Shown here piece after piece: positions 36,767-45,124 of a DNA stretch of 64,000 nt. The stretch comes from Flavobacteriales bacterium. Its GTDB lineage: Bacteria > Bacteroidota > Bacteroidia > Flavobacteriales_D > Crocinitomicaceae. Both the position numbers and the translations under genes were made by a program. Within the stretch, counting starts at the first letter, position 1, and each line of letters starts with the position of its first letter. The DNA lies in assembly GCA_947449575.1 (NCBI GenBank), contig CANFRV010000013.1, positions 1 to 64,000 of the forward strand. Direction: 5' to 3'. Below the pieces are notes generated by a model. It searched no databases and was not told the DNA's origin. It saw only the letters and a program-made list of their open reading frames with translations.

Positions 36767-37057
36767 ATGACAAAAGCAGACATTGTTACTGACATCGCAG
36801 TAGAAACAGGATTAGAAAGAAATGAAGCTTTAAAAGCAGTTGAAGCATTTATGACAACTATTAAATCTTCTTTATCAAAAGGAGAAAATGTTTATTTGAG
36901 AGGTTTTGGTAGTTTTATCGTAAAAGAAAGAGCTGAAAAAACAGGAAGAAATATCTCAAAAAACACGACAATTATTATTCCAGCTCACAATATACCTTCA
37001 TTTAAACCTGCTAAAACTTTTGTTGACGAGGTTAAAACAAGTGTGAAAATAAAATAA
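36767..37057 (+). CDS. HU/IHF family DNA-binding protein
   Basis: The small nucleoid protein bends DNA as a dimer. The 96 residues contain the HU pattern: MTKADIVTDIAVETGL, AVEAFMTTIKSSLSKGENVYLRGFGSF, then the DNA-inserting arm (KTGRNISKNTTIIIPAHNIPSFKPAK). The arm has IPAHN where canonical HU has RNPQTG/IPA segments, which is common in Bacteroidota. It is monocistronic by appearance. Confidence 0.93.
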   Translation: MTKADIVTDIAVETGLERNEALKAVEAFMTTIKSSLSKGENVYLRGFGSFIVKERAEKTGRNISKNTTIIIPAHNIPSFKPAKTFVDEVKTSVKIK

Positions 37058-37193
37058 TTACATGTTTTCTCTAAGCAATTGTAATTAATCCGATTAAATT
37101 TCTTACTTTCGCACTCTTGAAATAATTCATAGAATTAACCTGTGACTGATGTTCAAGTATTTAAAAAGAGTTTAATCAATAAAATATATAATT

Positions 37194-37286
37194 ATGCCAA
37201 GCGGTAAAAAAAGAAAAGGTCACAAAATGGCGACTCACAAGCGTAAAAAACGTCTTAGAAAAAATCGTCATAAAAAGAAAAAGTAA
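37194..37286 (+). CDS. 30-residue basic AURKAIP1/COX24-domain protein
   Basis: The tiny ORF encodes MPSGKKRKGHKMATHKRKKR followed by LRKNRHKKKK. About half its residues are Lys or Arg. I recognise it as the short Bacteroidota protein with the AURKAIP1/COX24 C-terminal motif, related to mitochondrial mS38 and mycobacterial bS22, so a small-subunit ribosomal protein is likely (inference from family). A near-consensus -7 box (TACTTTCG at 37104-37111) precedes it and a strong hairpin terminator follows, marking a separate, probably highly expressed transcript. Confidence 0.85.
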   Translation: MPSGKKRKGHKMATHKRKKRLRKNRHKKKK

Positions 37287-37309
37287 TCTTTGAATTTACT
37301 TAAAGAAAT

Positions 37310-37341
37310 AAACTTAGTGAGCAATTGCTTGCTAAGTTTTT
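37310..37341 (+). terminator. Intrinsic terminator of the small basic protein gene
   Basis: A 13-bp stem (37310-37322 with 37327-37339, two G-U pairs) closes an AATT loop and is followed by a T run, 24 bases after the stop. Confidence 0.78.
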
Positions 37342-37376
37342 CTGTTTTCTTACATTTTAATTAAATACAGTCTTTC

Positions 37377-38924
37377 GTGAGTTTAGAACTAGTAGTCGAT
37401 GCCAGACCAAATGGTATTTGGCTTGCTTTGTTGCGTGACGGGAAACTTATTGAGTTGCAGGAAGAAAAAGGAAATACTGAATTTGCTGTAGGTGATATTT
37501 ATCTTGGCAAAGTTAGAAAAGTAGTTCCTAGTTTAAATGCAGCATTTGTAGATGTTGGTTTTGAAAAAGATGCGTTTTTACATTATCTTGATCTTGGACC
37601 TCAATTCAACTCATTAAATAAGTTTACTAGAGATACGTTGCATGGCAGGCAAAACGTAGCTGACCTTCTTTATTTTAAGGCCGAAAAGGATATTCCAAAA
37701 GATGGTAAAATCAATGAAATAGTTTCCTCTTCTTCTCCTATATTGGTGCAAGTTGCAAAAGAACCTATTTCAAGTAAAGGTCCGCGTTTAAGCGCTGAAA
37801 TTACCCTTGCTGGACGCTACCTTGTCTTGGTGCCTTTTTCTGATAAAATTTCAATCTCCCAAAAAATCAAAGACCCCGAAGAAAGGTCTCGATTGAAAAC
37901 CTTGATGAATAATATAAAACCGAAAAATTTTGGGGTTATTATTCGCACTGTTGCTGAAAATAAAAAGGTCGAATTACTTGATCAGGATTTACAAAATCTA
38001 CTTGAAAAGTGGAAATTCATGTATGCTAACTTAAAAACAGCTACTCCACCCAAAAAAGTATTAGGTGAACTTGATAAAACATCTTCGATTTTACGTGATT
38101 TGTTAAATGCTGATTTTTCAAATATTCATGTAAATGACGTGATACTCATGACAGAAATGAGTGAATACATTGTTAATATAGCTCCAGGAAGAGAGAAAAT
38201 ATTGAAATTGCATGACCGTAAAATCAATATTTTTGAAAAATTTGGAATTACAAAACAAATTAAGACATTGTTTGGGAAAAAAGTTCCACTTGCCAGTGGT
38301 GGGTATTTAATCATTGAGCATACGGAGGCTATGCATGTTATTGACGTAAACAGCGGTAACCGCAAGGGGGCTGAAGGTCAAGAGAGTAATGCATTGTCTA
38401 CTAATTTAGAAGCCGCAGAGGAAATTGCTCGAGTTCTTCAATTAAGAGATATGGGTGGTATTATCTGTATTGACTTTATTGATATGCACGACCGCGAAAA
38501 CAATAAACAACTCTTTGAGAAAATCAAGGAGCATATGATTTCTGACCGTGCTAAACATAATATTTTACCTCCTTCAAAATTTGGAGTGGTTGAAATTACG
38601 CGTCAGCGGGTTAGACCAGAAACAGACATCAATACTTCTGAGGCTTGTCCTACTTGTAATGGAACTGGAGAAGTTCAAGCGGCAATTTTATACGCGGAAG
38701 AAATTGAAAGTAATCTAAATTACTTGGTCAAAGAACGAAAAGAAAAAAGTGTAAGTTTATTAGTTCATCCCTATCTGGAAGCCTATTTTATTAATGGTTT
38801 AATCTCTAGGCAAGTCAAGTGGTTGTTCAAATATAAAAAATGGATCAACGTAAGAGGAATTACTGATAACCGACTATTAGAGTATAAATTCGTTAATAAA
38901 AACAACGAAGAAATAACTCTTTAG
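37377..38924 (+). CDS. rng: Ribonuclease G (Rne/Rng family)
   Basis: This endoribonuclease is for rRNA maturation and mRNA decay. The 515-residue protein has an S1 domain (about 38-128, GDIYLGKVRKVVPSLNAAFVDVG). Catalytic magnesium ligands are D323 (HVIDVNSGNR) and D366 (CIDFIDM), and the zinc-link C424/C427 (CPTCNGTG) joins subunits. It lacks the RNase E C-terminal scaffold. It uses a GTG start at 37377, chosen because SLELVVDA aligns with the family start and no ATG is near. Confidence 0.93.
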   Translation: MSLELVVDARPNGIWLALLRDGKLIELQEEKGNTEFAVGDIYLGKVRKVVPSLNAAFVDVGFEKDAFLHYLDLGPQFNSLNKFTRDTLHGRQNVADLLYFKAEKDIPKDGKINEIVSSSSPILVQVAKEPISSKGPRLSAEITLAGRYLVLVPFSDKISISQKIKDPEERSRLKTLMNNIKPKNFGVIIRTVAENKKVELLDQDLQNLLEKWKFMYANLKTATPPKKVLGELDKTSSILRDLLNADFSNIHVNDVILMTEMSEYIVNIAPGREKILKLHDRKINIFEKFGITKQIKTLFGKKVPLASGGYLIIEHTEAMHVIDVNSGNRKGAEGQESNALSTNLEAAEEIARVLQLRDMGGIICIDFIDMHDRENNKQLFEKIKEHMISDRAKHNILPPSKFGVVEITRQRVRPETDINTSEACPTCNGTGEVQAAILYAEEIESNLNYLVKERKEKSVSLLVHPYLEAYFINGLISRQVKWLFKYKKWINVRGITDNRLLEYKFVNKNNEEITL

Positions 38925-38995
38925 GTAATAAATTTTTAGTGAAGGGTGAATACGTTCATCCTTCATTTAAAAACTCTAGCAATCATTTTTATTTC

Positions 38996-39484
38996 ATGTT
39001 CGAACCAAAGTACTCTCTTCAAGAAGCAAAAGTAAAATTAGAGGCCTTGTGTGCTTACCAAGAAAGGTGTCAATTTGAAATTGATCATAAACTGTATGAA
39101 TGGAATTTTCAACCTGAGCAAAGAAATCAACTTATCGCAGATCTCATAAGCAATAATTTCATTAATGAACAACGATTTGCAGAAGCTTATGTTTCTGGGA
39201 AATTCAATATTAAGAAATGGGGAAGAAATAAAATTAAAAACCAATTAAAATTGAAGCAAATTTCTGCCTATTCTATTAAAATGGGAATGAAAGAAATAGA
39301 TCCAGAAAAATATTGGTCAACTATCATTTCTCTAGCAAAAAAAAAGAAAACAGAAGTAGAACAAAAGAAAGGCGACCAATGGGAACGCAAAGCAAAAATA
39401 TTTCGTTTTTTATTATCGAAAGGGTATGAGTCAGATTTAATTTCAGATGCTGTAAAAGAAGTGTTTAATGAACTAACTACTTAA
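38996..39484 (+). CDS. recX: RecX regulatory protein
   Basis: RecX caps RecA filaments and modulates recombination. The roughly 162-residue helical protein shows the three-repeat RecX pattern: YSLQEAKVKLEALCAYQERCQ, then LISNNFINEQRFAEAYVSGKFNIKKWG, RNKIKNQLKLKQIS, and a final FRFLLSKGYESDLISDAVKEV. ATG 38996 is preferred over a GTG at 38939 since the extension is not RecX-like. recA is not in the window. Confidence 0.88.
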   Translation: MFEPKYSLQEAKVKLEALCAYQERCQFEIDHKLYEWNFQPEQRNQLIADLISNNFINEQRFAEAYVSGKFNIKKWGRNKIKNQLKLKQISAYSIKMGMKEIDPEKYWSTIISLAKKKKTEVEQKKGDQWERKAKIFRFLLSKGYESDLISDAVKEVFNELTT

Positions 39485-39581
39485 TCAACATTAATTCTAC
39501 CAGCTATTCTGATACATTTTCATCGGTTTGATTTTTTGATTGATAATATTTAATTAATTTAGCATCCTAATACGCAATTTA

Positions 39582-40295
39582 ATGTCTGATTCAATAGTCA
39601 TAATTCCTACTTATAATGAGGAGGAGAACGTGGAAAAAATGATTCGAAAGGTTATGTCTTTTGACAAGGTATTCCATGTGCTTTTTGTTGACGATTCTTC
39701 TCCTGATGGAACTGGAGAAATCATACAAAGACTCCAACTTGAATTTCCTGGAAAAATCCATTTAGAAACACGAAAAGGAAAATTAGGATTGGGAACTGCC
39801 TATATTCATGGTTTTAAATGGGCTATTGACAAAAAATACGATTATATTTTTGAAATGGACTGTGATTTCTCGCATAATCCTGAAGATTTAATTCGTCTAT
39901 ATAATGCATGTGCGATTGATGGAGCTGATGTTAGTATTGGTTCTCGCTATTGTACAGGTGGGAAAGTAGAAAATTGGCCGCTTAAAAGGGTATTAATGTC
40001 GTATTTCGCGAGTGTATACGTTCGATTAATTCTACTGATAAAAATAAAAGACACTACAGCAGGATTCAAGTGTTATAAACGTGCAGTGTTAGAAAAGATA
40101 AACTTGGAAGCGAATACATTTAAAGGATATGCTTTTCAGATTTGTATGAAATATGCGGCTATTAAGTACCATTTTAAAATAACAGAAATTCCTATCACGT
40201 TTATCGACCGTCTATTCGGTGTATCAAAAATGAGTTCAAAAATATTTAAGGAGGCCTTCATTGGTGTCTGGAAAATGCGAAGTATGAAATTATGA
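39582..40295 (+). CDS. Polyprenol monophosphomannose synthase-like glycosyltransferase
   Basis: The 237-residue soluble GT2 enzyme is of the Dpm1/Ppm1 type. Its motifs are VIIPTYNEEENVEKMI (about 5-20), VDDSSPDGTGEII, the metal-binding MDCDFSHNPEDL (about 87-98), IGSRYCTGGKVENWP and TTAGFKCYKR. It would load mannose (or another sugar) onto undecaprenyl phosphate. Its stop overlaps the dihydroorotase ATG (ATGA), and this GT-pyrC-DUF4296 order is, as I recall, conserved in Flavobacteria. Confidence 0.88.
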   Translation: MSDSIVIIPTYNEEENVEKMIRKVMSFDKVFHVLFVDDSSPDGTGEIIQRLQLEFPGKIHLETRKGKLGLGTAYIHGFKWAIDKKYDYIFEMDCDFSHNPEDLIRLYNACAIDGADVSIGSRYCTGGKVENWPLKRVLMSYFASVYVRLILLIKIKDTTAGFKCYKRAVLEKINLEANTFKGYAFQICMKYAAIKYHFKITEIPITFIDRLFGVSKMSSKIFKEAFIGVWKMRSMKL

Positions 40296-41638
40296 GTAAA
40301 TCAATTTTATTAAAAGGTGGAACAATAATTAACGAAGGAAAGCGATTTATTGCTGATATCTTAATTAAAAATGATAGAATTGAAAGAATTGATCCAAATA
40401 TTACTGTTGGATATGCAGTTGAAGAAATAAATATTGAAGGAAAATTTGTACTTCCAGGATGCATCGATGATCAGGTACATTTTCGTGAACCGGGGCTAAC
40501 TCATAAAGCGGATATAAAAAGTGAATCTAGAGCTGCAGTTGCGGGTGGGATAACTTCTTTTATGGAAATGCCTAACACTTTACCTAACGCATTAACGCAA
40601 AATCTCTTACAGGATAAATATAATATAGCATCCCAAAGTTCTGTAGCTAATTACTCCTTCTTTATGGGTGCGTCAAACGACAATATAGATGAAGTCCTAA
40701 GAACTGACGATAGAAAGGTATGTGGTGTGAAAATTTTCATGGGGTCGTCCACAGGGAATATGTTGGTGGATAATGAAGCTACTCTAGATAGTTTGTTTTC
40801 AAGAGTTCCTCCTATATTAATTGCTACTCATTGCGAAGATGAAGCAACAATTCAACGAAATATTAAAAACTTTAAAGAACAGTTCGGGGAAACTATTCCA
40901 GTTGAAAACCATCCACTTATTAGAAGTGCAGAAGCCTGTTACATTTCCTCCTCATTGGCGGTTGGAATGGCTAAGAAGCATGGGACGCGATTACATATTT
41001 TACATATTTCAACAGAAAAAGAGATTTCTTTATTCGAAAATAAACTTCCTTTAGAACAAAAACTAATCACCGCCGAAGCTTGTATTCATCATCTATGGTT
41101 TTCAGATGAAGATTATGCTACAAAAGGTAATTATATTAAATGGAACCCAGCAGTGAAAACAGCGCAAGATCGGGAAGCGATCTGGAAAGCAGTTTTGGAA
41201 AATAAAATTGATGTGATTGCAACGGATCATGCTCCTCATACAATTGAAGAAAAAAATCAATCTTATTTCAAAGCGCCTTCGGGAGGACCATTGGTACAGC
41301 ATGCTTTATTGGCAATGTTAGAAAAATCAAGAGAAGGGAAAATATCTTTGGAAATGGTGGTTCAAAAAATGGCTCATGCACCTGCAATACTTTTTAAAAT
41401 AGAGGAAAGAGGATATATCAGAGAAGGTTATTTTGCAGATTTAGTGATCGTAAACCCGAAGAAAGAAATAACAATTTCAAAAGAAAATATCCTTGCAAAA
41501 TGTGGTTGGTCACCCTTCGAAGGAAATACGTTTTCTCATTCAATTGATTCTACTTTCGTAAACGGAAATATTGTTTATAAGGATGGTAATGTGATTTCTA
41601 ACGAAATTGGGAAACGATTATTATTCAACCGAAGATGA
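40292..41638 (+). CDS. pyrC: Dihydroorotase
   Basis: The amidohydrolase catalyses the third step of pyrimidine synthesis. The 448-residue protein has IDDQVHFREPGLTHKAD (58-74), FMEMPNT, GVKIFMGSSTGNML with a candidate carboxylated Lys, THCED, LHILHISTEKE and ATDHAPHT. The first zinc-binding His of the usual DxHxH is Gln (Q61), with H63 kept; I recall the same DDQVH in other Bacteroidota. It overlaps its neighbours on both sides by four bases. Confidence 0.92.
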   Translation: MSKSILLKGGTIINEGKRFIADILIKNDRIERIDPNITVGYAVEEINIEGKFVLPGCIDDQVHFREPGLTHKADIKSESRAAVAGGITSFMEMPNTLPNALTQNLLQDKYNIASQSSVANYSFFMGASNDNIDEVLRTDDRKVCGVKIFMGSSTGNMLVDNEATLDSLFSRVPPILIATHCEDEATIQRNIKNFKEQFGETIPVENHPLIRSAEACYISSSLAVGMAKKHGTRLHILHISTEKEISLFENKLPLEQKLITAEACIHHLWFSDEDYATKGNYIKWNPAVKTAQDREAIWKAVLENKIDVIATDHAPHTIEEKNQSYFKAPSGGPLVQHALLAMLEKSREGKISLEMVVQKMAHAPAILFKIEERGYIREGYFADLVIVNPKKEITISKENILAKCGWSPFEGNTFSHSIDSTFVNGNIVYKDGNVISNEIGKRLLFNRR

Positions 41639-41988
41639 TAAAAAAAATAGCATTTTTGGTTGTATTATCGATCACTTTTAGTTGTTCTGAAGAAATTAAA
41701 CTATTTCCACAACCTTCTAATTTAATACCTAGAGATACAATGGTAATGGTTTTAAAAGATCTTTCCATTTTAGAATCTCATATAAAAAGTCAATTCCCAC
41801 AGGTGAATCAGAATTACAAAACACTGAGGAAATCGGGTCAAATAGTACTAAAAAAATACAATTTGGATACAACGCGATTAAATTCTTCTATAAGTTACTA
41901 TGGTTCTCGCCAAAAAGAAATGCAATCCATCAATTCTCAAGTACTAGACTCCATCAATAGAGAAATTACGGAATTACAATCTAAGTAA
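41635..41988 (+). CDS. DUF4296 lipoprotein
   Basis: The 117-residue predicted lipoprotein has a signal peptide ending in the lipobox TFSCSE (Cys17), then PRDTMVMVLKDLSILESHI and a helical body ending LDSINREITELQSK. The opening, where a short Pro-rich segment precedes 'ML.D' like helices, is the DUF4296 pattern. Function is unknown. It overlaps pyrC by four bases (ATGA) and ends two bases before the convergent ruvC. Confidence 0.8.
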   Translation: MIKKIAFLVVLSITFSCSEEIKLFPQPSNLIPRDTMVMVLKDLSILESHIKSQFPQVNQNYKTLRKSGQIVLKKYNLDTTRLNSSISYYGSRQKEMQSINSQVLDSINREITELQSK

Positions 41989-41990
41989 TC

Positions 41991-42548
41991 TTATCTTAAT
42001 TTTCGATCTGGATTATTTTTCAAAAAAGCCTCCCACTTACTTCCTTTGACCTTATTATGCTCGCCCACTCCCTTTGAAAAATGATGACAAACTGCAATAG
42101 CTAAACCATCAGTAGCATCCAAGTATTTCGGAATCTCCGTGAAACTTAAGATAGTTTGTAACATGGCTGCAACTTGTTCTTTTGATGCATTTCCATTTCC
42201 TGTTACCGCTTGTTTAATTCTTCTTGGTGTGTATTCTTCAAAAGGAATATTATTGCTCAATGAAACTGCTATTGCAACACCTTGGGCTCTTCCCAACTTT
42301 AACATGGACTGAACATTTTTCCCGAAGAATGGAGCTTCGATAGCCATTTCGTCTGGCTTGTATTCTTTTATGATTTCATCCAACCTTTCAAAAATTTTTT
42401 TTAATTTATCTGGATGTGTCGGAAGCTTAGCTAACTGTATGACTCCGAAGTTAATAAGAGATAATTTACTACCCTTAACATGAATTAATCCATATCCCAA
42501 AACATTCGTTCCGGGGTCAATTCCAAGAATTATTTTATCTTCAACCAT
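41991..42548 (-). CDS. ruvC: Holliday junction resolvase RuvC
   Basis: The dimeric nuclease resolves four-way junctions. The 185-residue protein has the acidic tetrad D11 (GIDPGTNVLGYG), E71 (AIEAPFFGKN), D144 and D147 (LDATDGLAIAVCHHF), and RAQGVAIAV. The length is normal. It is divergent from the flippase-like gene with only 15 bases between starts. Confidence 0.94.
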   Translation of the reverse strand: MVEDKIILGIDPGTNVLGYGLIHVKGSKLSLINFGVIQLAKLPTHPDKLKKIFERLDEIIKEYKPDEMAIEAPFFGKNVQSMLKLGRAQGVAIAVSLSNNIPFEEYTPRRIKQAVTGNGNASKEQVAAMLQTILSFTEIPKYLDATDGLAIAVCHHFSKGVGEHNKVKGSKWEAFLKNNPDRKLR

Positions 42549-42563
42549 TTAAAGTATACTTCG

Positions 42564-43499
42564 TTGGATAAAACTATAAAAAATAAAGGGATTTTGTTCC
42601 TTTTTCTCAAATTGATTCTTCTTTTAGGAGTATCCTATTTACTATTCACACAATTATCAAGTGTAAAATTAGACGATTGGAAAACAATAGAATTAAAACA
42701 TCCTATTTTTTTAATTTTAAGCTGTGTTTTATTAGTACTCAATTGGGGATTTGAATGGTTAAAATGGACCAATATCTTAAAATTAATTAATACCAACACT
42801 TCAAAAAAGATAAATTTTAGAGCCTTTATGGCAGGAATAGCTACTGGATTAATTACCCCAAATATGATTGGTAATTTTATTGGTAGAATGTATTATTTTA
42901 AAAAAGAGTTACGGCCTTCCATTATTTTAATGACCTTAATTTCAAGTTTTTCTCAGTTTTTTGCAAGTATATTTTTTGGATTATTATCCCTCTTCATTCT
43001 CAATGAAACTCCATTTGGATTAACCACATCAATTATTACTATTTTCACATTCCTTTTTTGTTGCTTACTATTGGTTTTTTACTTCAAATTTGAAAAATTA
43101 AAATGGAGCTACTTAACGCGAAAAAAACATTTCTCGAAAGTTGTTGAATTCATTAAAAGTGACAAATCTTTTCGAATGCGCCTGCTAGTATTGAGTCTCG
43201 GTCGACATTTTATCTTCACGTTACAATTTTGGCTCATGTTTAATGCCTTTGAAGACGCATTAAGTGTAGATGCATTTTTATGGATTTGGCAAATATTTTT
43301 CTGGACCACCTTAGTTCCTTCTCTTTGGTTTGGTAAATTAGTAATCAGAGAGTCTATTGCATTAATCGTCCTGGGGAGTATCGGATTTGGGCAAGTCGAA
43401 ATTTTGACGGCTTCTGTATTAATTTGGATTGTTAATTTAGCCCTACCTTCGTTAGTTAGTTTATTTATTTGTAGACAAAACAAAATAGAAATTGAATAA
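42564..43499 (+). CDS. UPF0104/AglD-type flippase-like membrane protein
   Basis: The 311-residue integral membrane protein has about eight hydrophobic helices, of the lysylphosphatidylglycerol synthase transmembrane region/UPF0104 group that often accompanies glycosyltransferases. Recognisable pieces are FRAFMAGIATGLITPNMIGNFIGR (two blocks, AFMAGIATG and TPNMIGNFIGR) and WQIFFWTTLVPS. No ATG begins the conserved part, so a TTG at 42564 is taken. It overlaps the following glycosyltransferase by eight bases, supporting a joint role in glycan or lipid handling. Confidence 0.75.
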   Translation: MDKTIKNKGILFLFLKLILLLGVSYLLFTQLSSVKLDDWKTIELKHPIFLILSCVLLVLNWGFEWLKWTNILKLINTNTSKKINFRAFMAGIATGLITPNMIGNFIGRMYYFKKELRPSIILMTLISSFSQFFASIFFGLLSLFILNETPFGLTTSIITIFTFLFCCLLLVFYFKFEKLKWSYLTRKKHFSKVVEFIKSDKSFRMRLLVLSLGRHFIFTLQFWLMFNAFEDALSVDAFLWIWQIFFWTTLVPSLWFGKLVIRESIALIVLGSIGFGQVEILTASVLIWIVNLALPSLVSLFICRQNKIEIE

Positions 43500-44601
43500 T
43501 ATCTTTAGTATATTTCTATTCATTTACGCCATTTTTGGTTGTTTACTGATCTGCGGATTTTTTTTTCAATTCAAGAAAGAAAAGAAAAACTTCACTTCTT
43601 CATCCAATTTGATCAATACAAATCAAATAACAGTAATTATTCCTTTTAGGAACGAGGTGAATAATTTACCTAAATTGATTGAATCAATTCAGAAACAGAC
43701 TATTTTACCTTTTCATTTTTTATTTATTGATGACCATTCGACGGATGATGGAATTGAAAAAATTAGACAATTGAAAAAATCAATTCAGTATTCTGTTCTC
43801 AAATTACCAGCTGGAATGCAAGGAAAAAAGGCTGCCATACGATATGGAATTGAAAATAGTGCATCAGATTATATTCTAACTTTAGACGCTGATGTGAAAT
43901 TTGAATCTACTTATTTTTCATCTTTAGAAAAACTATCAAAAAAAGACCTCTTAATTCTTCCGGTAATCATGGAAGGGAAAAATTGGAAGGAGAAATTATT
44001 TGAATTAGATTACGCATTTTCAAACTCACTAAATACAGCAATTTCCGGTTTAAAGAGACCATTTATCGCAAGTGGAGCTAATTTACTTTTTCGAAAAGAT
44101 GTTTTTTTAACATTTGATTCATTTGAAAAACATAAACATATTTTCTCGGGCGATGATGTATTTCTGCTTAGAGATTTCCAAAAAAACAACTGTGAAATTG
44201 AACTAATTACTGAATTATCGAATGCGGTATATACAAATAGCCCTCATACAATAAAATCTTTTTTTGAACAGCGGTTAAGATGGATAGGAAAAGGGCGAAT
44301 CGTCAATGACATGCTAAGTAATTCTTTAACATTCATCGTAGCAAGTATACATTTACTTTTTTTTATTGGGACGATCTATTTATCTGCAAAGCATGAATTT
44401 GTATTTTTGATTGTGTTTTTCATCCTTAAATCTAGTATAGAAATGATGATTAATTATCCCTATTTCTCCAAAGTAAAACGTATTAACACATGGACTTTTA
44501 TTCCAATTTCATCCTTTTTGTATCCCTGCTATATTGCCTCTCTTCTACTTCTTTCAGCAACATTCAAAATAAAGTGGAAAGGTAGAAACATTCAAGTTTG
44601 A
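43492..44601 (+). CDS. Membrane family 2 glycosyltransferase
   Basis: The 369-residue GT2 enzyme has an N-terminal membrane helix (about 3-22), IIPFRNEVNNL (about 50-60), IDDHSTDDG, LDADVKFE metal site (about 130-137), the QRLRWIGKG motif of the QxxRW class (about 262-270), and two or three C-terminal helices. The start is a TTG at 43492 inside the end of the flippase-like gene. The product is not predictable; the coupling suggests the two act on one polymer or lipid. Confidence 0.8.
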   Translation: MNNIFSIFLFIYAIFGCLLICGFFFQFKKEKKNFTSSSNLINTNQITVIIPFRNEVNNLPKLIESIQKQTILPFHFLFIDDHSTDDGIEKIRQLKKSIQYSVLKLPAGMQGKKAAIRYGIENSASDYILTLDADVKFESTYFSSLEKLSKKDLLILPVIMEGKNWKEKLFELDYAFSNSLNTAISGLKRPFIASGANLLFRKDVFLTFDSFEKHKHIFSGDDVFLLRDFQKNNCEIELITELSNAVYTNSPHTIKSFFEQRLRWIGKGRIVNDMLSNSLTFIVASIHLLFFIGTIYLSAKHEFVFLIVFFILKSSIEMMINYPYFSKVKRINTWTFIPISSFLYPCYIASLLLLSATFKIKWKGRNIQV

Positions 44602-44622
44602 AAATAGACAAAAGTTACAGGC

Positions 44623-44653
44623 AAAAAAAAGGTTGCCGCACCTGACAACCTTT
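44623..44653 (-). terminator. Intrinsic terminator of the DUF3127 gene
   Basis: The stem AAAGGTTG (44628-44635) / CAACCTTT (44646-44653) has a ten-base loop. The minus strand runs on into eight U. Confidence 0.7.
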
Positions 44654-44704
44654 CACTATTTATTAATTGAATCTCAATCAAACATTAAAACTTCAATATT
44701 CCAA

Positions 44705-45091
44705 TCAGAATGGTAGATCATCATCTGCACTTTCAGTAATCGCTTGCGTTGAAGCAATTGGATCTAAGCTCATTGCAGCAGGACCTCCTTGTGGCATACC
44801 TCCTCCATTTGCACCCACTTTATCAATTCTCCAAGCTTCTAAAGTATTGAAATACTTTACCTCACCTGTAGGACTAGTCCACTCACGTCCACGAAGATTA
44901 AAAGAAACCTCCACTTGATCATTTACTTGAACAGTATCCAATAAAGAACATTTGTCTTGCGTAGATTGAAACATGATATCTTGCGGATACATACTCGACG
45001 CATCTGTTACCACGAATTCTCTTTTTGCAAATTTCTCACTTACTTGAACTGTTGCATTCACAACTTTAACGATTCCACTTAATTTAAACAT
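44705..45091 (-). CDS. DUF3127 protein with SSB-like C-terminal tail
   Basis: The 128-residue protein has a DUF3127 domain: FKLSGIVKVVNATVQVSEKFAKREFVV, then the LRGREWTSPTGEVKYFNTLEAW block, consistent with an OB-like beta barrel. A Gly/Pro-rich linker (GGGMPQGGPAA) leads to an acidic end, DDDLPF. The architecture of barrel, flexible linker and acidic -DLPF tip copies SSB, whose tail in this genome is EKDLPF. A single-strand nucleic-acid role with SSB-partner recruitment is inferred, not shown. Confidence 0.85.
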   Translation of the reverse strand: MFKLSGIVKVVNATVQVSEKFAKREFVVTDASSMYPQDIMFQSTQDKCSLLDTVQVNDQVEVSFNLRGREWTSPTGEVKYFNTLEAWRIDKVGANGGGMPQGGPAAMSLDPIASTQAITESADDDLPF

Positions 45092-45124
45092 ACTTTTTGT
45101 TTTTTATTATTCTATACTCTTTAT

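Noticed and set aside
43109-43483. 124-codon minus-strand ORF inside the flippase-like gene
   Set aside because: It is antisense to a hydrophobic membrane protein gene and its residues mirror that composition.
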